A model generated the notes under the pieces. The model was not told the origin of the DNA, did no database searches, and worked only from the letters and a program-made list of their open reading frames with translations. Positions 47,795 through 59,999 of a stretch of DNA of 64,000 bases are shown one piece after another. Numbering within the stretch: the first letter of the stretch is position 1; the number at the start of each line of letters is the position of its first letter. The position numbers and the translations under genes are program-made. Where the stretch lies: the NCBI GenBank assembly GCA_947095535.1, contig OX352772.1, positions 253,185,597-253,249,596 on the forward strand, read 5' to 3'. The stretch is from Poecilobothrus nobilitatus. Lineage: Eukaryota > Arthropoda > Insecta > Diptera > Dolichopodidae.

Positions 47795-50110
47795 ATTTCT
47801 ACGTTCAATTATTTTTGTTCCGAATTCTTCATTGATAAATGATTAAGAACAAAAGAATTTGTGCACTAATAGTAAAATATATACATATTTCGCATATGTA
47901 TAAGAACATTAATACTTACTTTTAAAGATCCTATATTTTCTTTTACTTCTTATTCAATTTTTTGAAAATTTTAAAAATTTAATTTATTTTCACAACTTTA
48001 CATAATTTTCCACTTCTATCTATTAAAAAAATTAACTTATTTTAATATAAAAATTCAATTATACAAATTGGATCTTACCGCTGGAAACTTAAATTTGAAT
48101 TTTCTTTATAAATTTTGTACGTTAAAATTCTTTTAACCCATAATCACCAGAAACTTTATTTTAAAAGGTAATTTCACAAAAAAAGCACAAGTCAACTAGG
48201 GTTAACAGTCACATATTTTTTTTTTCATTTTAACTGAATAACTACTGATGCATTTCTATTGAATATAAAAAAAAAAAATTAAATCCTAACGCATACATAG
48301 ATAAACATTATATACACTTGATCAACACATGACATGATCAGTTCGTCCAAAATAGAATACTTGAAAAATAAGACGTAAATTATTTATATAACGTTGCCAT
48401 GTTATAAATATATAATTATTTGATTTACTTCAATTTTTAAATAGAAAAGATATTAAAAACTCTTTATACGAAATTGTTAGAATGAAAGAAAATGTTAAAA
48501 TATGTTTCTTGCATTATTTTTTAAATAAATAAAATATTTAAAATTAAAAACAAAGAAATACAACCAAAATTATTGATAGACAACTCTTCTAACCAGTTTT
48601 GAAATATAAAAACACAAACATTATAAATAGATTTTAGCTAAATAGTTTTAAAAATAGTTGTACAATGGTAAATAATCTAATAATGGTTTCGAGTTGTACA
48701 AATTATAGGTAAAAATAAATACTTAACAAAATTTTAAAACTTTTAGTTTCAAAAAAAATTTCGTGAATCATACAAATGATATGGCAATACCTATTGTCTT
48801 TTATTCAAATGCATTCTTCTAAAAAGAAGTTTTAAAGTTTTTGAAGAAAAAAAGAAAAAAAAACAAAATAAAAAAAATATTTATCATGTATGTACCTACA
48901 TATCTAAAATTAAAATAGAATCAAATATTCACGAGGATATTTTTCTAAAAGAACTATTGAGAAAGAGAAAAAAAGCATAGGAAAAAATTAGAGAGCAAAT
49001 AAGGCACTTGAAATCTGAAAAAATTTCGAGAATTGGTATTGACATTTTTTGTTCTGCTTGCGTTATCTATATATATATAATTTCTGACTATACATATACA
49101 ATATACATATAGCTATGTACATGTTTTTATTCATTATTATACAACATCATATAGAGATTGGGAATGTTTATCAATAAGATCTTTTGTTTTTTTTTTAATG
49201 CTAGAGTGTTTTTGTATGTATATAGTCATAACCTACATTAATTTTTAGAAGGCCTGGACATTGAGAGAGGAAAGCTAAATAGTAGTCCTTTTTTTAAAAA
49301 AAAATACACGTAGTCTTATGGAAAAAAATAATAGTCCTCCTAGAAATCTGGAAATAACACAAAAACTACAGATTTTTTTCAATTTCGTCCTAAGGGAGCA
49401 TTAAAGTTCCATCTTTTTAACGTCTTTTAGTAAAAGAAAATTTTCATTCATAAATATGCATTTTAAAAAAAAAAACTTCTTAAAAACAAAATAAAAAAAA
49501 GCTTCTTAAAAACTTTTTAAAAAAACTTTGATTTGGTACATTACTGAGCAAAAAAAAAGTTGCAAAATAATTTTTATGGCAATATCAATTTGGTTTAGTA
49601 AATAAAGTAAATTTTTTTAAAATGCATATAAAATTAAGTGCAAAAACTAAATTATTTAATTTTTTTCCCAATAAGTTAATTTATGTTAACTTATATGTAG
49701 TTTTTATTAATATAATGAAATAAATTAACATTATAAGTTATTCTCCTTTCCACACCACTTTTGAGGTAGGGAATATGGCGTGTTTTTTTTAAAGTGGTAT
49801 CCCTGGAAGGCCTAGTCCACTTAAACTAAAATAATGAAAAAAAAAAATATATTAATATATATAAAAATAAAAAATACTTATATAATAATAAAATAAATAA
49901 ATAATTTTTTAACAAAAAAAATAAAAACAAAATATTTTCATATTTAACAAGTATGTATAAAATAAATTATTTACAAAAAAATATTAAAACAAAAAAAAAT
50001 ATCACAAAATATTCCCTTTTTTAATTTATTTAATTTTCTATTTTCCTTATTACTTTTTAAAATGTCATTTTTATCTTTAACGAAATTATTTAAAAAAATA
50101 TTTGAAAAAA
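47795..50110. other. AT-rich spacer around P elements, no gene recognised
   Basis: Upstream of P2 there is a minus-strand GTAAGTATT donor-like site near 47920, possibly an intron of P2. Otherwise it is A/T runs and ATGTA-rich text. A slightly GC-richer patch at 49740-49820 has no recognisable frame. I could not find convincing terminal inverted repeats for P1 or P2 in it. Confidence 0.5.
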
Positions 50111-51917
50111 TTTTACCAATTTTGAAAAAAATATCGCGACTTTTCGTACCACATTTGCACGTCGATTCCAAATTTATGTCGTATTGGCCTATGCCCTATG
50201 CCAAGACTAATAAATGTAAGTTTAATTAATATTAATTCCCCTTTTTGATTAATGGTCTCAAAAAATTTTTCTTTTAAGTCATAGTCCCGTAATATTTTCT
50301 GAAAGATTGCAGTCATATGAAAAAGAAGATAAAGTACCTGATCTGTAGGCAAAGAAAGGCCCCCTCTGTCCAGTTCGTCAAAATAATTTGAGCCCGATTC
50401 AATTCCCCTTTCTTTCAGGAATATTGATTTGCAATCGACGCATTTAATGAATTTTTTTAGAGATTTTGAGGCATATCCTCCTGGATATAAATTAGAATCG
50501 GGGTCAAAATATGCCTCAGATAAATAATCTGACGAATCAAAAATTTTTTCAAATATTTCCAAATCCATTACGTGTTCCAAAGTATTTTCTCAAATTTCCT
50601 TTTTCAAATTATTTATTTCGTTTACATATTTTTTGTAAACTTGATGAATCCTAATTTTTTTTTCTTGTTCTATCACTTCCGTATACGAAACATGATAACT
50701 GGACCCAGCTAGAGACCGATAAAGACTAAATCTGTTTTCGAAATTATCAGTCTGGAATTTCCCTAGCAAGACAAATTTTATAGGCAGTTCCGTTAAGGAA
50801 AAATTTACTAAATCTATTAATGTTTTAGTAGTAAATACTAAAGCGTTGAAGGTATCTTTTGTTAAACAATTTTTGTTATTATTATTATTCCAAACTGATA
50901 ACCAGTCGCAGAATTCTTTTAAAAAATTAAGACGGAAATCTGTTGTCTTATATATAGGTTTACCCCATTCATTTCTAGTTTTAAGGCCTTGAAATTTACC
51001 CCGTGTACTGCATATATCCCACCATTTTCTGATAATTACACAGAAGTCACCAGTCGGCCGCATTTTTTGGGATTCTTTTAAACAAGCTATTGTTGAGGGG
51101 TGGAATATATTATCTACAAGGCGAACATTTTTCCTTTGAAGTGAAGTAGCGGTTAAGGTTTTCCTATTAATTTTATAAGCTTTTTTAATTTGGAGATTTT
51201 CTTCTTTTTCAAATAATTCCGAAAAATGCTCAAAAAGGGCATATCTAATTTCTTTTGTTTCGAAATCAGAAAACATTAGAACTTTATTTGGTGCACAAAG
51301 CCAATTATTTCGAATATTTTTAAAAATATGAACAGTATTATACATTAAGTATATATTACCCTGACCGTTAGGGTTTGGAAAATAATTTTGTCTTTCAGTA
51401 TTAAAAATACTGAACATATTTTGATTTATTTTATTGTTATCAGTTATGATAACCAAAACCCGGAAGCCCTTTGCTTGAAGAAAATCAATAACCTCTCTTG
51501 TAGTATCTGCTAAATACTGACCAGTCGGACGGAACACAGGAAACAATCGAACAATTTCTTTAAAATTACCAAAAACAGACTTTACCATAAAGCCAACAAC
51601 GGTCTTAGTAACTTCTTTGAGATTATTATCAGCCATTTCTACAATATTGTTCGATTTATATTGTAGACCTTGACTTATGTGAATTTCATCAATTAATATA
51701 GCTACAAATTTTTCACGTTCCGTTAAGGATTCAGAAGCTGCAGTTAAATAGTTGTCATCGTTGTTATCATTTTTATAATTACGTGATATGTGCAATTTTG
51801 AAGATAACCTTCGAAGATGCCGAGCGGATGGAAGACAAAGAAAATAATAGAATAATATAATAAGTAGATCTTGAGTGGGCAAAAATTAAAAATGACATTA
51901 CGATGTTATCACAACTA

Positions 51918-53221
51918 AAGGGTGTTTAAAATTGAGGTATCATTTTGATTTTGCCGCCATTTTTTTTTTACTTGGAATTTTTATACGAGGTATAAAATTC
52001 TTTAGGTATATTCTAAATACATTCCGGTTAGTTAATATGGAACGTTACACGAAGGAACAACGTGTTTTTGTTATTACAACATTTTTTGAAAATGGTAAAA
52101 GTTTTCAAGATGTAATTAGGAAATTTCGAACAAAATTTCGTAGAGAATATGCTCCAACAAATCGTGCCATCAAGCTGATGGTTGATAAATTTCTAGAAAC
52201 TGGATCTGTTCTTGATAACAGAGGCAACATTTATCAACGTAGTGGCCGTTCAACCGAGAATGTAGCAGCTGTGAGCAGAAGTGTTGAAGAAGATACAAAA
52301 ACCTCCATTCGTCATCGTTCGCAGCAATTAAACATCAAACCATCCACATTATTCAACATTTTGCATCGTGATCTCCATTTAAAGGCTTATAAGATCCAGC
52401 TGACGCAAGAATTAAAACCAACTGACCATACATTACGTCGGCGTTCTTGGGCAATCGAAAAACAAGAAGAAAATGAGAATTTTTTTAACAAAATAATCTT
52501 CACCGACGAAGCTCATTTCCAGCTAAACGGCTACGTCAATAAACAGAATTGTCGCATTTGGGGTGAAGAGAATCCAACGGTTATCTTAGAGCAACCAGTA
52601 CATCCACAAAAAGTTACGGTTTGGTGTGGTTTGTGGTCAGGAGGAATCATCGGACCATATTTTTTTGAAAACGCTAATGGAAATGCGATTACGGTCAATG
52701 GAAATCGCTACAGGAAGATGATCCAAAACTTTTTGTGGCGGGAAATTGATGATTTGGACGTAGAGAGTATGTGGTTTCAACAGGACGGTGCCACTTGCCA
52801 CACAGCAAGAGAAACAATGGATCTTTTGAAGGAAAAGTTCGAAGATCGCATTATTTCTCGTAGAGGAGGAGTGATGTGGCCACCAAGATCGTGCGATTTG
52901 ACACCGTTGGATTTTTTTTTGTGGGGTTTTGTGAAATCGAAAGTGTACAGCAATAATCTCACAACAATTCAAGAGCTTAAAAACAACATTATCGAGCAGA
53001 TTTCAACCATTGAGAACAGTTTATTGAACAACGTGATTCAGAATTTTGGTAAAAGATTGGAGGCCTGCCGAAGTAGTAGGGGGGGCCACTTGGCCGACAT
53101 AATTTTTCATTTTTAAGCGGAACCTATTTGTAATAAATTAAAATAAAAATATATTTAATATTTTAAAAAGAAAGTCTTGTTTTTTTAAAATTAAAATGAT
53201 ACTTCAATTTTAAACACCCTA
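51918..53221 (+). mobile_element. Full-length mariner-like element, 1304 bp
   Basis: Inverted ends start (A/T)AGGGTGTTTAAAATTGA at 51918 and mirror at 53221, about 33 bp with three or so mismatches. They are flanked by TA at 51916-51917 and 53222-53223. Length is typical for mariner. It lies within the P1 transposase gene. Confidence 0.95.
52037..53116 (+). CDS. Mariner-type transposase, apparently intact
   Basis: 359 codons from the ATG of MERYTKEQ; an in-frame Met 35 codons upstream begins inside the terminal repeat and is unlikely to be used. Residues 1-110 hold the paired-type helix-turn-helix DNA-binding region (YTKEQRVFVITTFFENGKSF; later RSGRSTENVAAV). The catalytic domain has all three Asp: IFTDEAHFQLNG, WFQQDGATCHTA and RSCDLTPLDFFLWG. 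I count 36 residues between the second and third Asp, so this is not the classical D34D mariner group but nearer the D37D-type branch. It ends GGHLADIIFHF. The product would cut and paste elements at TA sites. It is open throughout and flanked by good ends, so it may be active and could mobilise relatives with matching ends. Confidence 0.93.
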   Translation: MERYTKEQRVFVITTFFENGKSFQDVIRKFRTKFRREYAPTNRAIKLMVDKFLETGSVLDNRGNIYQRSGRSTENVAAVSRSVEEDTKTSIRHRSQQLNIKPSTLFNILHRDLHLKAYKIQLTQELKPTDHTLRRRSWAIEKQEENENFFNKIIFTDEAHFQLNGYVNKQNCRIWGEENPTVILEQPVHPQKVTVWCGLWSGGIIGPYFFENANGNAITVNGNRYRKMIQNFLWREIDDLDVESMWFQQDGATCHTARETMDLLKEKFEDRIISRRGGVMWPPRSCDLTPLDFFLWGFVKSKVYSNNLTTIQELKNNIIEQISTIENSLLNNVIQNFGKRLEACRSSRGGHLADIIFHF

Positions 53222-53954
53222 TATATTTAGGTAGCTTCCTATCTAAAAGGTTAATTTGGTCAATAATAATATTTAATTTTTTGCGGTTTTCAATATCATT
53301 CTCTGAATTTAGACAATGTTTAAGAAGAAGCAAAACTTCTTCTAAAAGAATCTGTCTAATCTGTCTTAGCTGAGACCAAAATACAAGTTTCGTATTTTCC
53401 GACAAAACATTTTGAAATTGTTTTGTTTCTGTATAACCTGTTAAGCAGGTAACTGATAGATCGTTATTAATTATTATTCTAAATTTAAAGTCACATCCAA
53501 AGTGATTATTTTCTTTTAAAATATATAAAACTATATTATTTTGACCTTTATATAATTTCCAATCATTTAAATTTACTTTTTTACTAATATTTAAAACTAA
53601 ATTAGGGAAATTTAAAATTAAATCATCATCGCGTAAATTTTTATTACTCGTTTCTATTAAATTTACCGAGTAACTGGTGAAAATAGTTGAAACTGCATCT
53701 GGCATTAAACGCGACCTTTGATCATTATTTAATTTAAAACGCGATTTTGAAAAATGTAATTTACATATGGAACTGTAGGCTGTTGGTTGCCAGTCTGATC
53801 TTTGTACAGCGCTTATCCATAATGTTTTCAAAGGCTCTTTAACCGGAAATTTAAAAGTAGCGACAGATATCGTGCTATTATTATAATTGGATTTACATCC
53901 AAGAACCGAATATTTTCGACCCATTTTATGTAAGGAAATTATTAAAAAAGGCAA

Positions 53955-55395
53955 TACAAGACACTAAATAATTGAATTAATTTTTTTAAATATGAAATAA
54001 AATCTTTTAAAAATATTAATTCAATTCAAAAATTCAACTACAAAAATATGAGTACATAAAATAAAATATTATTAAAATTAGAAGATATTTAAAAAATAAA
54101 ATAATAATTTATTAATTTTTTTCTAATACTTGTAAAAAAGTATTGCAATTCAAAATTTTAATTATAAAAAGAGTATTTTATTTTATGTAAGTACATGAAT
54201 ATTTCACGTACAACGATTTTTTTTTTAAACACTGTATAGAAAAAAACGAAAATTGCTTACCTAGAATCTGGTACTTTTTTTCTCCGTTGCTTGAAAATAT
54301 TGCTGAAAAATATGATTTGAAAGTTAATTTTTTTACTGACATAAAGAGAAAACTTCAAACTTTATTTTTTGTATAAATTTTATAATTTTTGATTATAATT
54401 AAAAATATAAAAACTTAGTTTGAACTGAAATATACTTACCAAATTTGCACTACAATTTATTATGAAGCTTTTAAATTATTAGGTTATGTTCACTAAAATT
54501 ATTAAAATTGTGTACCCTGATTATGTTTTGAGAGTATTAAATGGCGGCGATATGAAATGGCAGAAAAAAACTGAAAATTTTATTTTGCTGAAAATATGTT
54601 GAAAATTTTGAGTTGAAAGCTGAAATTTTGATATGTTTTATTTTAATATAAAATTCGGCATGTTTGGGTGAATATTTCATATCGAAAACTCGAAAAGAAA
54701 GTTGTTAAAAATGGGCATTTTTCTTAAACAAAAACAAAAAAAAAATCTTTATTAAATGTCATTTTTCGAAGCTTTTTACAATATGCACAAACACATTTAA
54801 GCATTTCAATGCCCAGGTCTCCTAAAAATTAATGTAGTGCATTTGCATACATAGAATATACTTCATTATACATATATTGTATATCATATAGATTTTATTT
54901 TTGCCTAACTTTATGTATGATTTTTAATAAAGGCACGATGTATATTTTTGTAATATATGTATGAATGTATGTATGTCTGTATGTATTTAAATTACAATTG
55001 TTTATTCAAGAAAAGTTTTAAAATTAAACCTAATTTTATTAATTAATAATTATTTTGATATGTACATATTATCATTTTTAAAGATCATAGTATGTCAGTA
55101 ATTATTTATAAAAATAATATGAACCTGCTTTCTATTAAAATAATATACAGTACACTGCATCAATAAAATCACTTTTTAACAAATAGTTAGCTTTTGGAAG
55201 TTCTTTGTCCAGATTTTCTTTAAATTTGATTTGATTGATTTTAACAAAGTTTTTATTGATGTTAAAAAAATTTGGTCTTGTTATTAAATCATGTTAAATG
55301 CTTAAAAGTTTTTGAAAATTTTTTATCTGGTTTTCATAAATTCTTATTTCACAAAATGATTTTTTTGTAGGTATATAAATGGTACATACATATGT
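53955..55395. other. AT-rich spacer between P1 and P3
   Basis: No gene is seen. On the minus strand, donor-like GTAAGC near 54262 and GTAAGTATA near 54440 could belong to 5' exons or introns of P1. A (TATG)n patch lies near 54955-54985. Confidence 0.5.
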
Positions 55396-55399
55396 TTAA

Positions 55400-55934
55400 T
55401 TTTTGAATGTATTGCATTGCATTGACGATATGGTCCAGACCTTAACGGGGATTACGGAATTAAGTTCCGACATCTTTTCATATTATAACACACATGAGAG
55501 TTTATATTTATTACTATCGCGTTTAAATCAGGATGTCTTAGAAATTTTATTCTCTTTAATTAGGTATAGAAATGGTTGCAGCAATAATCATTCGGTACAG
55601 GAATATAGTAATATATTAGCAAAATTAATGTATGTTAAATTAATTAATTATAATTTTGAACACTCCAACTGTAAAGAAAATGATGCAGAGTTTCTTAATA
55701 TAGAAAACTTAAAGGATTACGAAACCGAACAAAATGATTCGGAATCCAATGAGGGGAATTTTGATGAAACCGATGATAATATAACCAAAATCAATATAGT
55801 TACTAATTATTTAGAAGAAAATCAGTTAGAAAATTTAAAAATTAATAAAACAGAACAGGAAAATATTGTGTCGAAAAACACCGAAAGGTACATTTGTACC
55901 TTTGCGGTTAAAGATATTATTTTTAAACACGTAA
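55400..55934 (+). pseudogene. P-superfamily transposase P3, catalytic Glu region
   Basis: An open frame reads HCIDDMVQTLTGITELSSD, then LLLSRLNQDVLEILFSLIRY with the catalytic Glu, then an acidic insert, then ERYICTFAVKDIIFKH. It is closely related to P2 (roughly two thirds identical over the first hundred residues) and is in the opposite orientation. The two Asp blocks are absent, so it is 5'-truncated. The frame enters a family A repeat at about 55935, and the last 16 residues of the open frame come from the repeat. The C-terminus resumes at 59086. Confidence 0.88.
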
Positions 55935-58900
55935 ATATAACAGTAAGTCGATGCAACCGACTTATTAATACCCTACACCTGAATAATTCGAATTAAATTA
56001 AAAATCCACAAGTTTTTTTGGCAGCTGCTTGAACTTCTTCCCTTTTCTGTATTATTGAACTCGAATTTCAGGAACGTAAAAGAGGCATCCTCTTGGGATA
56101 TGCTTAACACCTTTGTAAAAAATTTTAAGTTTCTAACTTTATTAATTTCGAAGATTGTTAGTCCTTGGGAGTGTGCGTCAGGTACCCGAATTGCCACTCC
56201 AGTTCATCGAATCCATCTCAGGAACATAAAGAAAACATGCCAGAACACCATTGTACTAAATTTAAAGGTTCTACTTTTGTTGGTTTTGGAGATATGCTCG
56301 TTGCTCTTGCGCTCGTCCGGATGTTTCCAAAATACGAACCCATGGTTCAAATTCTTTCAAATGTCAGTTTCCAATTTTACAGAAAAGGAAACATAACAGA
56401 ACACCCTTGTACTAAAAATAAAAGTTTTATTTCTGTTGGTTGTGGAGATATACTCGTTTGCTCTGGGGCTCGTCCGGAAGCTTCCAAGATAAGAACCCAT
56501 GAACCAAATCCTCTCAAATTCCAGAGACCTAAATAAAACATGAAAGAACACAACTCTGCCAAATTTAAAGGTTATATCTTAGTTGGTTTTGGAGATAATC
56601 TCATTTGCTCTGGTGCTCGTTCTGAAGCTTCCAAAATCCAAACCCATGTCCCAAATCCTCTTAAATTTCAGAGACATAAATCGAACGGGAAGCAACATCA
56701 TTGTACAAAATTTAAAGGTTCTATCTTTGTGGATTTTAGAGATAATCTCGTTTGCTCTGGGACTCGTTCCGAAGCTTCCAAAATCCGAACACATGGACCC
56801 AATCCTCTCAAATTTCAGGGACCTAAATCAAACATGAAAGAACACCATTCTGCAAAATTTAAAGATTATATCTTTGTTGATTTTGGAGATAATCTTATTT
56901 GCTCTGGGGCTCGTTCGGAAGCTTCCAAAATCCAAACCGAAGGACCACATCCTCTTAAATTTCAGGGACATAAATCAAACGGGTAGGAACATCGTTGTAA
57001 AAAATTTAAAGGTTCGATCTTTGTTGGTTTTGAAGATAATCTCGTTTGCTCTGGGGCTCGTTCGGAAGCTTCCAATATACGAATCCATGGTTCAAATTCT
57101 TTCAAATGTCAGTTTCCAATGTTATAGAAAAGGAAACATAACAGCACACCCTTGTACTAAAAATAAAGGTTATATCTTTGTTGGTTGTGGAGATAATCTC
57201 ATTTGTTGTGGTGCTCGTTTGGAAGCTTCCACAATCCAAACCCAAGATCCAAATCGTCTTAAATTTCAGAGACATAAATCGAACGGGAAGGAACATCATT
57301 GTACAAAATTTAAAGATTCTATCTTAGTTGATTTTGGAGATAATCTCGTTTGCTTTGGGGCTTGTTCGGAAACTTCCAAGATCCGAACCCATTAACCAAA
57401 TCCTTTCAAATTTCAGAGACTTAAATAAAACATAAAAGAACACCACTATGCCAAATTTAAAGGTTATATCTTAGTTGGTTTTGGAGATAATCTCATTTGC
57501 TCTGGTGCTCGTTCGGAAGCTTCCAAAATCCAAACCCATGGACAACATCCTCTTCAATTTCAGAGGCATAAATCGAACGGGAGGGAACATCATTGTACAA
57601 AATTTAAAGGTTCTATCTTTGTTGATTTTGGAGATAATCTCGTCCAAAATCCAAACCCATGGACCAAATCCTCTTAAAGTTCAGAGACATAAATCGAACG
57701 GGAAGGAATATCATTGTGTAAAATTTTAAGGTTCTATCTTTGTGGATTTTAGAGATAATCTCGTTTGCTCTGGGACTCATTCCGAAGCTTCCAAAATCCG
57801 AACACATGGACCCAATCCTCTCAAATTTCAGGGACCTAAATCAAACATGAAAGAACACCATTCTGCAAAATTTAAAGGTTATATCTTTGTTGATTTTGCA
57901 GATAATCTTATTTGCTCTGGGGCTCGTTCGGAAGCTTCCAAAATCCGAACCCATTGACCATATCCTTTTAAATTTCAGAGAGATAAATCAAACGGGAAGG
58001 AGCATCATTGTAAAAAATTTAAAGGTTCTATCTTTGTTGGTTCTGAAGATAATCTCGTTTGCTCTGGGGCTCGTTCGGAAGCTTCCAATATACGAATCCA
58101 TAGTTCAAATTCTTTCAAATGTCAGTTTCCAATTTTATAGAAAAGGAAACATAACAGCACACTCTTGTACTAAAAATAAAGGTTCTAGCTTTGTTGGTTG
58201 TGGGGATAATCTTATTTGCTATGGTGATCGTTCGGAAGCTTCCAAAATCCAAACCCATGGACCAAATCCTCTAAATTTCAGAGACATAAATCAAACGGAA
58301 AGGAACATCATTGTACAAAATTTAAAGATTCTATCTTTGTTTATTTTGGAGATAATCTCGTTCAAAATCCAAACCCATGGACCAAATCCTCTTAAAGTTC
58401 AGAGACATAAATCGAACGGGAAGGAATATCATTGTGTAAAATTTTAAGGTTCTATCTTTGTTGATTTTGGAGATAATCTCGTTTGCTCTGGTGCTCGTTC
58501 GGAAGCTTCCAAGATCCGAACCCATGAACCAAATACTCTCAAATTTCAGTGACTTAAATAAAACATGAAAGAACACCACTTTGCCAAATTTAAAGGTTAT
58601 ATCTTAGTTGGTTTTGGAGATAATCTCATTTGCTCTGGTGCTCGTTCGGAAGCTTCCAAAATCCAAACCCATGGACCAAATCCTCTTAAATTTCAGAGAC
58701 ATAAATCGAATGAGAAGTAACATCATTGTGCAAAATTTAAAGGTTCTATCTTTATTGATTTTGGAGATAATCTCGTTTGCTCTGGGGCTCGTTCGGAAGC
58801 TTCCAGAATCCGAACCCATGGACCAATTTTGTCCAGATTCGAACTTAGCCTTCCTTTCGTAATTAGTAACCTACTATATAAATTTCATCAAGATAGCTTT

Positions 58901-59082
58901 ATTAGTTTTTAGGTATCGTGCAAACGGAGGGACGGACGGAGGGACATCGTTAAATCGACTCAGAAGGTGATCCTGATTCAGAATATATATACATGTCCAT
59001 ATCTAACTCACTTCCTTTTGGTGGTTGCAAACACCATACCAAAGTTAATATACCCTATACTTTAGGTGTAGGATATAATTAA
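55935..59082 (-). repeat. Family A element, 3.1 kb, about seventeen tandem units
   Basis: In reverse orientation. The 3' hairpin AAGTCG/CGACTT is at 55945-55963, followed by ATACCCTACACCT. The 5' end ACCCTATACTTTAGGTGTAG lies at about 59051-59071. In between, units with CTCGTTCGGAAGCTTCC recur every 147 bp (for example TTTGCTC at 56604, 56751, 56898, 57045), with some 157-bp variants and two shortened units near 57640 and 58355. All frames found here, on both strands and up to 186 codons, are by-products of the 3x49-bp unit. Confidence 0.93.
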
Positions 59083-59085
59083 AGA

Positions 59086-59215
59086 AAAAAATTTTGCTGT
59101 GATCAATGTACCTCATTCATTTTTAAACAAATCTGATGATATTTTACTACTCGTTTCGGAGCAATTTATATATCAAAAAATTTTTATTATTTTTAATTTT
59201 AAGTAATAAAAATTG
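59086..59215 (+). pseudogene. P3 transposase C-terminal piece after the family A insertion
   Basis: Codons just after the repeat read CDQCTSF, then, one frame over, SFLNKSDDILLLVSEQFIYQK. The P2 C-terminus has CDICKASFLKKSDD and DSEQFLYQK in the same order. This shows that the family A element sits inside P3, between ERYIC...FKH and CDQC. The frame dies soon after. Confidence 0.8.
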
Positions 59216-59620
59216 GGTTTTTTACGCCAATTGGAAAATTATTATTATATTATAGGTAATACCTATACTATATTTACCAGTTTTCCCTGTTAAAATTGAT
59301 CTTATTATTAACTGTAATTGTACTGAAAGCCAAAAATTAACATTTTTGGCTTTCAGTACAATCCTCATCTTACTTTAAAAAGCTTCAATTTTGATTTTTA
59401 TTTTAAGACTAACTATTTTATATTAAAATTTCTGACTGCTAAGATCAAAGAATGAATTCTAATGTTTAATTTAGTTTTTATCAAACATATGTACATAAAT
59501 AAATATTTTTCAACAAAAACAAACAAAAATGAAATAAAAAAGTATTTTTATTTAAAATTAGGTATATTATTAAAATATTTCAGAGATTCTTTGTCCGTAA
59601 AGTGAATTGTTTTGTCCGTA

Positions 59621-59996
59621 ATACTATGTTCATAGTATACTATGGGTATTTAATAAGAAGTAAACAGATTTTAAAAAATGGTGTTTATACTACACAACTA
59701 GTTTAAGTTTTGACAGCTATCAAAATCAAAAATGGATACTAGTAAAAAGTTACTAGGTTTATATGCCAATTATGATTATTGAAAAAATGCGTCCATTTTT
59801 ACATTTATAGTTTACTTCGATTCATCGAAAAAAAAAATCGATTATGTCAACAATTTGAATATACAACCTTGAACAACCTAGTTTAAAAGATAAACTTGTT
59901 TAAAAATGGCAGATTTTTTCATAGAATACTTTCTTGTTAAACAGGAATTAAACTAGTTTATCGAGTTAAACATGTTTAACTGTATGAACATAGTAT
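59621..59996. mobile_element. MITE-like element, 376 bp
   Basis: Perfect 14-bp inverted ends ATACTATGTTCATA at 59621-59634 and 59983-59996. The interior has ACTAGTTTAAG and AAACTAGTTTA motifs and no coding. I see no clear target duplication. Confidence 0.65.
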
Positions 59997-59999
59997 AAA

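Larger units (their letters stand above)
50113..53924 (-). pseudogene. P-superfamily transposase P1 with THAP domain, split by mariner
   Basis: The N-terminal part runs 53924-53223: a THAP domain (GRKYSVLGCKSNY, FKFPVKEPLKTLWISAVQR, ICKLHFSKSRF), followed by a coiled-coil-like region. The first zinc Cys of the THAP C2CH set is Tyr (KYSVLGC). The mariner at 51918-53221 interrupts it. The catalytic part runs 51882-50590: LIDEIHIS, IITDNNKINQNMF, NTVHIFKNIRNNWL (the usual D of DTVHI is N) and DNFENRFSLYRSLAG with the catalytic Glu. An in-frame TGA at 50592-50590 is followed by the C-terminal region to 50113 (YPGGYASKS, CVDC). A further stop lies near 51887. It belongs to a different P lineage from P2/P3. 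Confidence 0.9.

Noticed and set aside
51932..52036. Use of the upstream Met for the mariner transposase
   Set aside because: The extra 35 residues would be encoded partly by the terminal repeat; the Met at 52037 matches the usual MERY(T/S) start of the sister copy.
52637..52972. Minus-strand frames of 61 and 111 codons
   Set aside because: Antisense shadows of the intact mariner transposase.
55973..58862. About fifteen repeat-protein-like frames on both strands
   Set aside because: Same family A satellite in the inverted copy; frames differ between units and overlap head-on.
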